Assembly: GCA_022706765.1 (NCBI GenBank)
Contig: JAKJBX010000006.1
Location: 41,616-105,615, forward strand
DNA from: Bacillota bacterium
Lineage (GTDB): Bacteria > Bacillota > Clostridia > Monoglobales > Firm-18
DNA length: 64,000 nucleotides
Reading direction: 5' to 3'
The notes beneath the pieces are model-generated. The model did not search any database. It was given only the letters and a program-made list of their open reading frames with translations, and was not told the origin of the DNA. Shown here piece after piece: positions 7,558 to 18,786 of this stretch (within the stretch, counting starts at the first letter, position 1; every line of letters starts with the position of its first letter). The translations under genes were made by a program, and so were the position numbers.

Positions 7558-7724
7558 AGGAGGGGTTGAATAATTGAGGGTGCGAATTTTTGCGAGAAAA
7601 TTTTTAGGATAAATTGTTCAAAAAACGGAGTGAATACTGTATGTATTCACGAGTATTTTTGTCCAATTTAGACAGAAATTTGCCGCATAAAATTTGTGCC
7701 ATTCAATTATTCAACACCCCCTTT
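7558..7724. repeat. 167-bp near-perfect long hairpin between mreB and the next gene
   Basis: The outer arms GGGGTTGAATAATTGA and TCAATTATTCAACACCCC pair. The paired regions continue inward, with small interruptions, to the GTGAATAC-tgtat-GTATTCAC apex at 7629-7650. No ORF is conserved in it. It could be a miniature inverted-repeat element or a folded RNA. Confidence 0.7.
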
Positions 7725-7740
7725 AATCTATTTGGAAAGA

Positions 7741-8742
7741 TTACTGCAAAATCGAAATGTTTTCCAGCGTCTTACCGGTGCCGAGCGCCACACAGGACAC
7801 CGCATCCTCGGCGGCACGGGCTTCGATCCCCGTTTCGCTTGAAATCAGGCAGTCCAGCCCGTTAACAAGCGCGCCGCCGCCCGTCATCAGGATACCGCCC
7901 GTGCTAATGTCACCCACAAGCTCCGGCGGAGTGCGTTCGAGAACCGTTTTGACCGCCTCGACGATCGACGCCGACGTTTCCTCAAACGCCTCATACATCT
8001 CGTCGGACGTCACCGTAATGGTTTTCGGCAGTCCCGACACAAGACTTCTGCCCCTGATGTCGAGGGTTTTGGTTTCATAGGTTTCGGGGTTGCCCTTATA
8101 GACGCAGCCGATTTTGATCTTCATTTCCTCGGCGGTTCGCTCCCCGATCAACACGTTGTGCTTTTTGCGGATGTATTTGATGATGGCTTCATCAAATTTG
8201 TCACCCGCCACCTTGATTGATTCGCTGACGACGATGCCGCCGAGCGAGATGACCGCAATATCGGTCGTGCCTCCGCCGATGTCGACAATCATATTGCCGC
8301 ACGGCTTGGAGATGTCAATGCCTGCGCCGATCGCCGCCGCAATGGGCTCCTCGATCAAAAACGTCTTGCTCGCGCCCGCCTGCTGCGCCGCATCGACCAC
8401 CGCACGCTTTTCCACCTCGGTGACCCCGCTGGGCACGCAGATGATGACCCGGGGCTTGAAGATGCGGCGTTTGCTGATTTTATCCAAAAAGTATTTCAGC
8501 ATACGCTCGGTCATATTATAGTCGGAAATGACCCCGTCACGCAGCGGTCTGATGGCTACGATGTTGCCGGGCGTCCTGCCGAGCATACGCTGCGCCTCCG
8601 ACCCCACGGCAAGCAGGGTTTTGGTGTTCGTATCCATGGCGACCACCGACGGCTCACGCAAAACTATCCCCTTACCCTTAATGTATACAAGCACCGTGGC
8701 GGTACCAAGGTCTATGCCAATGTCCTCGCCAAACCCAAACAT
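7741..8742 (-). CDS. mreB: Rod-shape actin homologue MreB
   Basis: A bacterial actin that assembles into membrane-bound filaments guiding lateral cell-wall synthesis. It is 333 residues from ATG 8742 (AAGGGGTG nine bases upstream); the ATG 12 bases earlier is less well placed. It shows phosphate-1 DLGTATVLVYIKGKG, the IAAAIGAG segment, phosphate-2 DIGGGTTDIAV and the adenosine motif TGGGALVNG. There is no mreC/mreD next to it, so it could be an Mbl/MreBH-type paralogue acting with wall genes elsewhere. It is followed by the 167-bp hairpin. Confidence 0.95.
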   Translation of the reverse strand: MFGFGEDIGIDLGTATVLVYIKGKGIVLREPSVVAMDTNTKTLLAVGSEAQRMLGRTPGNIVAIRPLRDGVISDYNMTERMLKYFLDKISKRRIFKPRVIICVPSGVTEVEKRAVVDAAQQAGASKTFLIEEPIAAAIGAGIDISKPCGNMIVDIGGGTTDIAVISLGGIVVSESIKVAGDKFDEAIIKYIRKKHNVLIGERTAEEMKIKIGCVYKGNPETYETKTLDIRGRSLVSGLPKTITVTSDEMYEAFEETSASIVEAVKTVLERTPPELVGDISTGGILMTGGGALVNGLDCLISSETGIEARAAEDAVSCVALGTGKTLENISILQ

Positions 8743-9085
8743 AACAAAATACACCCCTTTTATTACAAGTGTTCACATTATATCACAAAACATCCCAAAA
8801 TGACAATAGTTAATTTTAAAAAAGACAAAGGGGGTTTTCACATTATGCTTCGTCCTTCATTACAAAGGTGCCGAGGACGCGGCTTGCGCCGAAAAGAAAG
8901 CCATGGGTGTCCCGCTTCATGCTTCCGATATTCCGAGAACAGGCCCGTTTCGCGCCGGACGCCGTGCCCACAGTTTACCGAAACCACTTCCAAAACTAAA
9001 AAAGCATGCAGAACACTGCCCCATGGCAGTTTTCCTACACGCTTGCGCTTGTTCTTTATGTCGAATTCCCGCACGCATCTCCTAC

Positions 9086-9114
9086 TTGAAAAGGTAGGGA
9101 AAATGTGTTATAAT
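9086..9114 (+). promoter_or_regulatory. Promoter of sRNA copy B
   Basis: TTGAAA (9086-9091), exactly 17 bp, TATAAT (9109-9114). A near-consensus vegetative promoter with no gene behind it other than the sRNA. Confidence 0.75.
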
Positions 9115-9120
9115 GAATGT

Positions 9121-9209
9121 GGTGCCGGTCATCCGGTTGCGTATAGGTGCGCGTATCACCCGTATTGCAGGGGCAATGTGCTCGCTACACATTGTCCTGC
9201 CGCTTTTTT
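9121..9209 (+). ncRNA. Putative 89-nt small RNA, copy B
   Basis: Starts about seven bases after the -10 box and ends in a strong intrinsic terminator (arms 9167-9180 / 9188-9200, T6 at 9204-9209). Folding elements shared with copy A are CCGG-TCAT-CCGG, then GGTG-cgcgtat-CACC flanked by TGC/GCA, then the terminator. The hairpin loops differ between copies while the stems are kept, which favours a functional RNA. Confidence 0.68.
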
Positions 9210-9288
9210 GTTTGTCCGTGCTTCCGTTGACGTTATTGTATCACATAAAGGAAAATTATGTAACAGTTTTTTTATACAGCCAAAACAA

Positions 9289-9316
9289 AGTCTCCTGCCG
9301 AAATCGGCAGGAGACT
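9289..9316 (-). terminator. groEL terminator
   Basis: A 13-bp perfect stem (AGTCTCCTGCCGA and its complement) with a two-base loop is followed on the minus strand by TTTGTTTTG, just downstream of the groEL stop. Confidence 0.8.
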
Positions 9317-9347
9317 CTTAATATGCGTTATAAACAATAATTACAGT

Positions 9348-10976
<1,629 letters not shown>

Positions 10977-10999
10977 CTATTCCTCCTATTAAATATAAT

Positions 11000-11284
<285 letters not shown>

Positions 11285-11313
11285 TCAAATAACCCTCCTC
11301 TGATTTGATGTTA

Positions 11314-11340
11314 TTAGCACTCGATGTCAGTGAGTGCTAA
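11314..11340 (-). promoter_or_regulatory. CIRCE element (HrcA operator)
   Basis: TTAGCACTC (11314-11322), nine bases, GAGTGCTAA (11332-11340): an exact match to the CIRCE consensus, 30 bp upstream of groES. It implies that an hrcA gene exists elsewhere in the genome. Confidence 0.98.
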
Positions 11341-11471
11341 AATCTATTTATAGTTTAACCAAAATTTCCATCATTATCAATTCCTGAAATTTGCCAAATT
11401 TACCGTTTATCAGTCATAATCACAAAATATCACCTGAATTTGCACCTTTTTGCCGTATTTCAAAATTTATC

Positions 11472-11500
11472 TTGTGAGTACGGGATTTTTTTGGTATAAT
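11472..11500 (+). promoter_or_regulatory. Promoter for the split permease genes
   Basis: TTGTGA (11472-11477), 17 bp, TATAAT (11495-11500), 31 bp upstream of the TTG start at 11532. Confidence 0.65.
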
Positions 11501-11531
11501 ATACAATAGTTTGTACAAAGGGGGCGACGCC

Positions 11532-12011
11532 TTGTTCACTGTCATTTTATACGTATTGGCTGCTGCCGGACTGGGGATCTCGTTTTTCAAAGACCGGCGC
11601 AAAACAAAGTCCGCTCTGGTCAAGGCATGGCGGTCATTCGAGAGTATCCTGCCGCAAATTTTAGAAATTATGATCATCATCGGCATAGCCCTTTCAATTT
11701 TAAAACCCGAAACCGTTTCGCAGCTTTTGGGCAGGCAGTCGGGGTTTTTGGGGATGGTGATTGCCGCCCTGATCGGCTCTGTCACGCTGATGCCCGGCTT
11801 TGTCGTGTTCCCGCTCGCCGAGTCGCTGATGAAAAGCGGCGCGGCGGTCACCCAGACCGCCGTGCTGGTTTCCACGCTGATGACGGTCGGCATCGTGACC
11901 TTTCCCGTCGAGAAAAGCTATTTCCGCACAAAAGCCGCCGTCATCAGGAATGTGTCCGCCTTTGTCTTTTCATTTGTCGTGGCGTGGATCATAGGGGCGG
12001 TGGTCAAATGA
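11532..12011 (+). CDS. Permease half-protein A (PF03773/YraQ-like)
   Basis: A 159-residue membrane protein of the ArsP_1/YraQ permease family, with a cytoplasmic ILPQILEIMIIIGIALSIL-type segment and about four hydrophobic helices. TTG 11532 is preferred because GGGGG lies seven bases upstream; the TTG at 11511 has none. The family duplicates this unit in one polypeptide; here the two halves are separate genes joined by an ATGA overlap. The substrate is unknown: relatives move organoarsenicals or metals, others have no known ligand. Confidence 0.75.
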   Translation: MFTVILYVLAAAGLGISFFKDRRKTKSALVKAWRSFESILPQILEIMIIIGIALSILKPETVSQLLGRQSGFLGMVIAALIGSVTLMPGFVVFPLAESLMKSGAAVTQTAVLVSTLMTVGIVTFPVEKSYFRTKAAVIRNVSAFVFSFVVAWIIGAVVK

Positions 12012-12532
12012 GAACCTTCAAACGATACCTCTTTTTCATGATACTGCTCACAGTCAATATCGGCGTGGTGATATTTTTCCCCGACATCGGGAAAAATTCC
12101 GCCGTCCTGACCTATAACAATATGCGCGAAGTCTTTCGTGTGCTGCCGCCGATTTTCATTTTGCTCGGGCTGCTCGACGTATGGGTGCCGAGGGAAACGA
12201 TGGTGAAATACATGGGCGAGGGCTCCGGCTTAAAGGGCGTTTTGTTGGCGTTCTTTTTAGGCTCGGCGGCGGCGGGACCGCTTTATGCGGCGTTTCCCGT
12301 TGCGGGGATGCTGATCAAAAAGGGCAGCAAATTCTCGAATGTTTTGATTTTCATCGGCGCATGGTCGACGACGAAACTCCCGACTCTGCTGTTCGAATAT
12401 TCCGCACTCGGACCCGGCTTTACCGTCACACGCATGATCGTCAACATCTTTGGGGTGCTCGTCATTGCCACAATGACCGAAAAACTCTTAGGAAACGCAG
12501 AAAAACAAAAAATATACGACGAGGCAGGTTGA
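12008..12532 (+). CDS. Permease half-protein B (PF03773/YraQ-like)
   Basis: A 174-residue partner of the preceding gene, starting at the ATG inside its stop (ATGA). It has about four to five membrane segments and the family's glycine/alanine-rich loop (FFLGSAAAGPLYAAFPVA), followed by a GAWSTTKLPTLLFE segment. The two halves presumably assemble into one transporter. Nothing around them names a substrate. Confidence 0.75.
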   Translation: MRTFKRYLFFMILLTVNIGVVIFFPDIGKNSAVLTYNNMREVFRVLPPIFILLGLLDVWVPRETMVKYMGEGSGLKGVLLAFFLGSAAAGPLYAAFPVAGMLIKKGSKFSNVLIFIGAWSTTKLPTLLFEYSALGPGFTVTRMIVNIFGVLVIATMTEKLLGNAEKQKIYDEAG

Positions 12533-12539
12533 TGCCGAA

Positions 12540-13274
12540 ATGAACAAAACTGCTATCATCACCGGCGGCGCACGGGGAATCGGCGCGCAGACCACACGGG
12601 TACTGGCGCAAAGCGGCTGCAAGGTGCTGATCAACTACCACCGCTCAAAGGCTGAGGCGGACAAGCTGGCGGGCGAGCTTTGCGCGTCGGGCTTTGACGC
12701 CGGCGTGTTCTGCGCGGATGTGACCGTGCGCAGCGAAGTGGACGCCATGACAGCGTTTTGCGCTGAAACTTTTGGAACGCCCGACATCCTGGTCAACAAC
12801 GCCGGCATTGCCCAGTCGGCGCTCTTTACCGACATCACCTATGCGGACTGGCAGAAAATGCTGGACGTTAACCTGACAGGCGTGTTTCATTGCTGTCAGT
12901 CGGCGCTGAAATTCATGCTGCCGAAAAAAAGCGGCAAAATCATCAATATTTCTTCCGTTTGGGGCATGGTCGGCGCATCCTGTGAGGTGCATTATTCCGC
13001 CGCAAAGGCGGGCGTCATCGGGCTGACAAAGGCGCTCGCCAAGGAGCTTGCGCCCTCGGGCATACAGGTCAACTGCGTCGCACCCGGCGTGGTTGAAACC
13101 GATATGCTCTCCGGCTTTTCACCCGAGGAACTCGCATGCCTAAAAAAAGAAACGCCCGTCGGACGTCTCGGAAATCCGTCGGATGTGGCACGCTGCGTAC
13201 TGTTTTTATCGAGCGGCGGCAGTGATTTTATCACCGGTCAGGTTATCAGCCCGAACGGGGGATTTGTGATATAA
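12540..13274 (+). CDS. SDR oxidoreductase, FabG-like / EF-P 5-aminopentanone reductase-like
   Basis: A 244-residue short-chain dehydrogenase with the NAD(P) motif TGGARGIG (8-15), NNAG, catalytic Ser in NISSVWG and YSAAK. The stretch KSGKIINISSVWGMVGASCE, with CVAPGVVETDM, resembles Bacillota YmfI-type reductases that finish the 5-aminopentanol modification of EF-P, more than housekeeping FabG. FabG remains possible. The start lies seven bases after the permease stop. Its last two codons and stop lie inside a perfect 39-bp palindrome (13266-13304). Confidence 0.8.
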   Translation: MNKTAIITGGARGIGAQTTRVLAQSGCKVLINYHRSKAEADKLAGELCASGFDAGVFCADVTVRSEVDAMTAFCAETFGTPDILVNNAGIAQSALFTDITYADWQKMLDVNLTGVFHCCQSALKFMLPKKSGKIINISSVWGMVGASCEVHYSAAKAGVIGLTKALAKELAPSGIQVNCVAPGVVETDMLSGFSPEELACLKKETPVGRLGNPSDVARCVLFLSSGGSDFITGQVISPNGGFVI

Positions 13275-13331
13275 CGGGACATTATTAATGTCCCGTTATA
13301 TCACAACATTTAATTCATTCCTTGGCAAGGG
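13266..13331. repeat. Dispersed motif plus perfect palindrome, copy 2
   Basis: Perfect 19-bp arms (13266-13284 / 13286-13304) around one base include the SDR gene's stop codon. They are followed after two bases by the conserved core ATTCCTTGGCAAGGG (ending 13331). Same layout as 2181-2249, 46199-46254 and 55456-55526. Confidence 0.75.
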
Positions 13332-13344
13332 ATCTATATCACAA

Positions 13345-14574
13345 TTACCGGTAATAACAAAAACAGTTCCTGCCATTCTTTTTCGCCATATACAGCGCTT
13401 TATCCGCCTTCTCTATACAGACCTCAACGTCATAGATATTGGCGACATTCGCGCAAAAGCCGCCGAGGCTGATACTGACAAACTGTGACACCGTCGAGAA
13501 TTTGTGCGGGATTTTAAGCCCCTGCACCCTGCGCCGCAGGGTTTCGGCAACAGCGTAAATTTCTTTCTCATCCGTGCCGAACGACACATAGATAAATTCT
13601 TCGCCGCCGTAACGCGCCACAAAATTATTCGAGCCGCTGGCGGCGTTGCTAAGCTCCTTCGCAATGCCTTTTAACACATCGTCGCCGCTCAAATGCCCAT
13701 AGCTGTCGTTGTACGCCTTGAAAAAATCCACATCAATCATCATCACCGAAAGCTTGACGCTGTCCTTGCTGCAATTATCGAGCGTGACATCCAAAAAGCT
13801 TGTCAGTCCGCGCCTGTTGGAAATACCCGTCAGCTCGTCGATCGACAGCAGCTTGCTCAGCATCCTGTTCGCCTCGGTGAGCTTGCTGTTGATCGTTTGG
13901 CTGTGAGCGGTTTCAAGCTCCAAAAGAGTCTTGGACTTAATCAGCTGCTGCTGACTTTCGTGATACCCGCAGTACATATTGAAAACAAGCTGCCCCAAAA
14001 CAAACGCAATCGGCGCATACATCGAAAAGCTGATGAGGTTTGACACAACGATAGCCTCATCCTTTTGAACGACCGGCAGCAGCAGTATAAAAAACGCCGA
14101 GGGTATCGCAAGCAGCAACAGCCTGCTGGATGCACGGGTCAGGTATGTGCAGCAGCAGCAAAACAGGCAGATTACCAAAATCAAAAGGCTGCTGCGGTGC
14201 GCATGGTGTATCAGCGAAATGAGCGTCCCCCACATCATGCAGGCGAGCATATAAAACCAAACAACGGTTTCGTATTTCCGGACGACCCTCATGTTGCGGG
14301 TATATGTTTCGCTTTTCCTTCGGAATATGTACAGGAAAGAGACGCACATGATGAGCATCACCAAATATGCGCAGACATTCGTCATCAAAACGCCGGGCGA
14401 GTAGTTGTTGCAGCACATCGAAACAAAACTGACCATGCACAGCCAAACCTCGTAACCGATAAAAAACAGGGCGAAAACACGGGCTCGCTGAATGTTATGC
14501 GTCAGTTTGTTTGCCTTGTACATTTCATCATTAGAATGGACAAAGTCATACCGCTTAAACAAATGTCTTCTCAT
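13345..14574 (-). CDS. Membrane-bound diguanylate cyclase (GGDEF domain)
   Basis: Makes cyclic di-GMP from two GTP. It is 409 residues from ATG 14574, where GAGG is seven bases upstream. The first ~200 residues hold about six membrane helices with a cysteine-rich CLFCCCC segment. Next come a short coiled coil and the GGDEF domain (from about 245), with DVDFFKAYND and the active signature YGGEEF. No EAL domain and no clear I-site (RxxD) just before the signature. It stands alone and probably senses a membrane-proximal cue; target unknown. Confidence 0.92.
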   Translation of the reverse strand: MRRHLFKRYDFVHSNDEMYKANKLTHNIQRARVFALFFIGYEVWLCMVSFVSMCCNNYSPGVLMTNVCAYLVMLIMCVSFLYIFRRKSETYTRNMRVVRKYETVVWFYMLACMMWGTLISLIHHAHRSSLLILVICLFCCCCTYLTRASSRLLLLAIPSAFFILLLPVVQKDEAIVVSNLISFSMYAPIAFVLGQLVFNMYCGYHESQQQLIKSKTLLELETAHSQTINSKLTEANRMLSKLLSIDELTGISNRRGLTSFLDVTLDNCSKDSVKLSVMMIDVDFFKAYNDSYGHLSGDDVLKGIAKELSNAASGSNNFVARYGGEEFIYVSFGTDEKEIYAVAETLRRRVQGLKIPHKFSTVSQFVSISLGGFCANVANIYDVEVCIEKADKALYMAKKNGRNCFCYYR

Positions 14575-14690
14575 CAAACAACCTCGGTCCACTTATCTTG
14601 CTGGCAATTTTATCATAAAATGTAATAATATTCAATCAAAATGTAATAATTTGATGAAAAACATCCTAATTTATCAAATTTTTATGTTTT

Positions 14691-14966
14691 TTATTTATCA
14701 AGAAATCCAATCAGGAACAAAAACGCCACGCCGATCACAAGCGGGATGTCTCGATGTTCGCTGTCCTCCATCAGCAGCATCAGCAGTATCCCGATCAGGA
14801 TGATGTCTTCGGCGGATATATCGCCGAAAAACCCGCCGCTGCGCTCCTTCTTCTCACAGTCGTTGTTATGTACATTCTCGGCAATGCGCTCCGGACGGAT
14901 GATTTCTGGTTCATACGCCTTGGTGATCGGCTGCTCCTCAAACGGGCTGTAATACCGTTTGTACAT
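14691..14966 (-). CDS. Small membrane protein of unknown function
   Basis: A 91-residue protein with a strong ribosome binding site (GGGGGG). The first ~45 residues are polar (MYKRYYSPFEEQPI...), followed by two hydrophobic segments (EDIILIGILLMLLM and IPLVIGVAFLFLIGFL). It lies 12 bp downstream of the 14979 gene and is probably co-transcribed. The family was not recognised. The compact group of tiny, hydrophobic or helical proteins in this stretch recalls sporulation accessory genes, but nothing in the sequence proves that. Confidence 0.6.
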   Translation of the reverse strand: MYKRYYSPFEEQPITKAYEPEIIRPERIAENVHNNDCEKKERSGGFFGDISAEDIILIGILLMLLMEDSEHRDIPLVIGVAFLFLIGFLDK

Positions 14967-14978
14967 TGCAGTCCCCCC

Positions 14979-15335
14979 TTATTTATTCATGTTTTTCAGC
15001 AGATACGGCAGCTTGCCCAGCGACATAATCTTAATGGCGCTGTCAAGGTGCTGTCCCCTACGGCTGCTGATGTACGGACGCAGCGACGTCAGCAAGTTGA
15101 CCCGGGGGTCGTTTTCCGTTTGCAGCGAGTCCATAATTCCTTTCATCCGCATCAGCGCATCATAGTTGAAAAAGCCCGAGCCGCTTTTTGCCGGCGGCGC
15201 TGACTGGTTTTGCATCGGCTGCTGCGGTCCCTGACCTTGCAAACTGCCGAGTATGCCCTCCAACTGCCTCTGCCCCTCTTCCGTTGACAGCATGTCTTTG
15301 AGCTGTCCGAGCGCCCTGTCTATATTTTCAGCCAT
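14979..15335 (-). CDS. Conserved hypothetical protein, helical, unknown function
   Basis: A 118-residue protein starting after AAAGGAG. It has an N-terminal helix (AENIDRALGQLKDMLSTEEG), a Gln/Pro-rich linker (about 35-50) and a C-terminal part with DALMRMKGIMDSL, DPRVNLLTSLRPYIS and RRGQHLDSAIKIMSLGKLP. The C-terminal pattern recurs across Clostridia as an unnamed family. It precedes the 14966 membrane protein on the same strand. It shares a TPAGQ/TEEGQ-LxxxL flavour with the protein at 15841. Function unknown. Confidence 0.65.
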   Translation of the reverse strand: MAENIDRALGQLKDMLSTEEGQRQLEGILGSLQGQGPQQPMQNQSAPPAKSGSGFFNYDALMRMKGIMDSLQTENDPRVNLLTSLRPYISSRRGQHLDSAIKIMSLGKLPYLLKNMNK

Positions 15336-15354
15336 ACCAATGCTCCTTTCATTA

Positions 15355-15790
15355 AATAAACCGCTCCGGCGGAAATAAATTCCGCCTGCGCCACCCTCAC
15401 GGAGTGAGATAATGCGTTCGAGAAAGTGCTGCGCACTCGAACGCTTTTTTAAATCATAAATAAACCGCTCCGGCGGAAGTGAATTCCGCCTGCGCCACCC
15501 TCACGGAGTGAGATAATGCGTTCGAGAAAGTGCTGCGCACTCGAACGCTTTTTTAAATCATAAATAAACCGCTCCTGCGGAAATGAATCCCGCCTGCGCT
15601 ACCCTCACGGAGTGAGATGATGCGTTCGAAAAAGTGCTGCGTACTCGAACGCTTTTTTAAATCATAAATAAACCGCTCCTGCGGAAATGAATTCCGCCTG
15701 CGCTACCCTCACGGAGTGAGATGATGCGTTCGAGAAAGTGCTGCGTACTCGAACGCTTTTTTAAATCATAAACCGCTCCGGCGGAAATGA
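15355..15790 (+). repeat. Tandem array, about 4.2 copies of a 104-bp unit
   Basis: Units begin at 15361, 15465, 15569, 15673 and 15773 (last one truncated), so the period is 104, 104, 104, then 100 bp. Each unit has a GCGGAA-TGAATTCCGC hairpin, a CCCTCACGGAGTGAGA block and a GCGTTCGAG / CTCGAACGC hairpin followed by T6, which is a complete intrinsic terminator. Single diverged copies lie at 3097-3175 and 3249-3365. The whole 15336-15840 gap is made of it. Confidence 0.92.
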
Positions 15791-15840
15791 ATTCCACCTG
15801 CGCCCGCACAACGAACGCTTTGTTCCGAACACTATCCTGC

Positions 15841-16083
15841 TTAGCGTTTATCTAAAAAGTCGCTGAGCTTTTTGATCAGCTGGGGATCGTTTGACATCAT
15901 CTTGACCAGGTCTTCTTTGGACACATTGCCCTCATTGATGGTGGACAGATGCTTCATCAGCGCATTCTTATTGACGTTTTGCAGCTTTTTCATCAGCTCT
16001 TGCCCCGCAGGCGTGCTCATCATGCTGCCAAGCCGGCTGATGCTGTCTTTATTCATGCCGTTTAAAAAACTTTTAATATCCAT
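15841..16083 (-). CDS. Small helical protein of unknown function
   Basis: An 80-residue, charged, all-helical protein with no membrane segment. The ribosome binding site is GGAGG eight bases before the ATG. It contains repeats of a helix pattern: ISRLGSMMSTPAGQELMKKL, then LMKHLSTINEG and LVKMMSNDPQLIKKLSDFL. It resembles in miniature the N-terminus of the 14979 protein. The tandem terminator array separates it from that gene, so the two are probably separate transcripts. Unknown function. Confidence 0.6.
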   Translation of the reverse strand: MDIKSFLNGMNKDSISRLGSMMSTPAGQELMKKLQNVNKNALMKHLSTINEGNVSKEDLVKMMSNDPQLIKKLSDFLDKR

Positions 16084-16146
16084 TGACGTTTCCTCCTTAT
16101 TAATATTTTAACGCCATACTACCACTGTATGGCGTTAGTTCTTTAT

Positions 16147-16221
16147 TTATTCGTAAAAGAGAATCAGAAAGATGATGATGAAGAACAATATGTTGCTGTT
16201 GTCTTTGTCTTTTCCGCACAT
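16147..16221 (-). CDS. 24-residue hydrophobic peptide
   Basis: A short ORF with an ideal AAGGAGGTG ribosome binding site seven bases before the ATG. The product begins MCGKDKDNSN and continues as a single hydrophobic stretch (ILFFIIIFLILF) ending YE. This is the shape of small single-span sporulation or membrane-regulator peptides of Bacillota. Family not recognised; supported mainly by the ribosome binding site and the clean membrane-span composition. Confidence 0.5.
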   Translation of the reverse strand: MCGKDKDNSNILFFIIIFLILFYE

Positions 16222-16307
16222 AAAACCACACCTCCTTGCTGTATATTATGCAGCCCTGAGAAATTATGTGTTTGCAAACCGTAAAAACCGTGATATAATA
16301 ACTTTAT

Positions 16308-16742
16308 ATGAAAATTTTAGTCATATCCGACACGCACAACAGAATATCCGCCGCGCTGTCAGCCGTCAGACGGCATTGCCCCACGCATATCGTCCATCTT
16401 GGCGATATGGCGGAAGACGCAAGGCAAATCGGGATGGCCTTCCCCGGCACGCCGGTGCTGTGCGTGCGGGGGAACAACGACTTCCTCGTAAGGATTCCCT
16501 ACGATATCGTCACCGAGATAGACGGCATGAGGCTGTTTTTCACCCACGGGCACAAATATGGTGTGAAGTCCGGCACGGATACGCTTGCGCGCCATGCCGC
16601 CTCGCTGGGCGTACAATACGCTTTTTTCGGTCACACGCACAGCCCGCACGATACGGTTGCCGAAGGCGTGCGGCTTTTGAACCCGTCGTCGCACGGGTAT
16701 ATCCTGCTTGAAAATCATAAGGTAGAGGTGTATAAATATTGA
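16308..16742 (+). CDS. YfcE/MJ0936-type metallophosphoesterase
   Basis: A 144-residue calcineurin-like phosphoesterase. The metal-binding motifs are in order: SDTH (7-10), GDM, GNND, THGHKYG and GHTH. It is the short single-domain form known to hydrolyse phosphodiesters in vitro; the physiological substrate is unknown. Its stop overlaps the TTG start of coaX. Confidence 0.85.
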   Translation: MKILVISDTHNRISAALSAVRRHCPTHIVHLGDMAEDARQIGMAFPGTPVLCVRGNNDFLVRIPYDIVTEIDGMRLFFTHGHKYGVKSGTDTLARHAASLGVQYAFFGHTHSPHDTVAEGVRLLNPSSHGYILLENHKVEVYKY

Positions 16743-17509
16743 TTTTAGTCATTGACGTGGGCAACACAAACATCGGGCTTGGCATTTATGACGGCGATAC
16801 GCTGGTATCCAACTGGCGCATGGTCACCGTCAGCGACAGGACGTCGGACGAGACCGGACTTTTGATTTTGCAGTTTTTCAATTTTGCGGGCGTCACAAAG
16901 GACGACATCGGCGACGTCATCATCTCGTCGGTCGTGCCGCCCGTGATGTATGCGCTGGAGCTTGCCATACGCAAGTATGTCGGCAAGGAGCCGATCCTCG
17001 TGACCTCTGAAACCAAAACAGGTCTTACCATCCGCTATGACAACCCGCTCGAAGTCGGTGCGGACAGGATTGTGAACGCCGTCGCCGCGCTGAAGCTGTA
17101 CGGCGGTCCTGTGATCATCGTCGACTTCGGCACCGCCACCACCTTTTGCTCAGTGACGGCGGACGGCGAGTACCTCGGCGGCATCATCTGCCCCGGCATT
17201 AAAATCAGCATGGACGCCCTGTTCGCCCGTGCGGCAAAGCTGCCGAGGGTCGAGCTGTCGCGCCCGAAAAAGGTCATCGGAACCAACACCGTCGAGAGCA
17301 TGCAGTCGGGCGCGGTCTACGGCTATGCGGGTCAGGTGGACTACATCGTCGGCAAGATGAAAGCCGAGATGGGCGGCAACCCCAAAGTGATTGCCACCGG
17401 CGGTCTGGCAAGGTTGATCGCCGAGGAAGCAAAAAGCATTGACGAAATCAACCGAAAACTCACCATGGAGGGGCTAAAAATCATTTATTATCTCAATCAA
17501 AGCAATTGA
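16739..17509 (+). CDS. coaX: Type III pantothenate kinase
   Basis: Phosphorylates pantothenate, the first step of coenzyme A synthesis, and is not feedback-inhibited by CoA. It is 256 residues with the ASKHA fold motifs [14 protein letters not shown] (6-19), [11 protein letters not shown] and [10 protein letters not shown]. The start is a TTG overlapping the phosphoesterase stop, with GAGGTG upstream. The downstream argG has its own promoter. Confidence 0.95.
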   Translation: MILVIDVGNTNIGLGIYDGDTLVSNWRMVTVSDRTSDETGLLILQFFNFAGVTKDDIGDVIISSVVPPVMYALELAIRKYVGKEPILVTSETKTGLTIRYDNPLEVGADRIVNAVAALKLYGGPVIIVDFGTATTFCSVTADGEYLGGIICPGIKISMDALFARAAKLPRVELSRPKKVIGTNTVESMQSGAVYGYAGQVDYIVGKMKAEMGGNPKVIATGGLARLIAEEAKSIDEINRKLTMEGLKIIYYLNQSN

Positions 17510-17534
17510 TTTTTCGGCAAATATTTGATATAAT
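17506..17534 (+). promoter_or_regulatory. argGH promoter
   Basis: TTGATT (17506-17511), 17 bp, TATAAT (17529-17534), 32 bp upstream of the argG start. No clear ARG box is seen around it. Confidence 0.65.
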
Positions 17535-17566
17535 GCATTGTATATTTTAGGTTTGGAGGAAGAAAA

Positions 17567-18781
<1,215 letters not shown>

Positions 18782-18786
18782 AAACC

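Larger units (their letters stand above)
8907..9228 (+). repeat. Inverted repeat locus, copy B (carries sRNA gene)
   Basis: The segments 9001-9228 and 8907-8992 are homologous to copy A at 2287-2515 and 2798-2885, in opposite orientation. They flank rnj, the nucleotidyltransferase fusion and mreB. Conservation covers the sRNA, its promoter, about 85 bp upstream of the promoter and about 20 bp past the terminator. The remaining part of 8743-9347 shows no gene. Confidence 0.75.

Noticed and set aside
8800..9340. Plus-strand ORFs of 173 and 75 residues
   Set aside because: They read through the same repeat, including the sRNA terminator; composition is unlike the real genes.
15355..15790. CRISPR array
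   Set aside because: The 104-bp units repeat in full with no unique spacers and contain terminators; no cas genes nearby.
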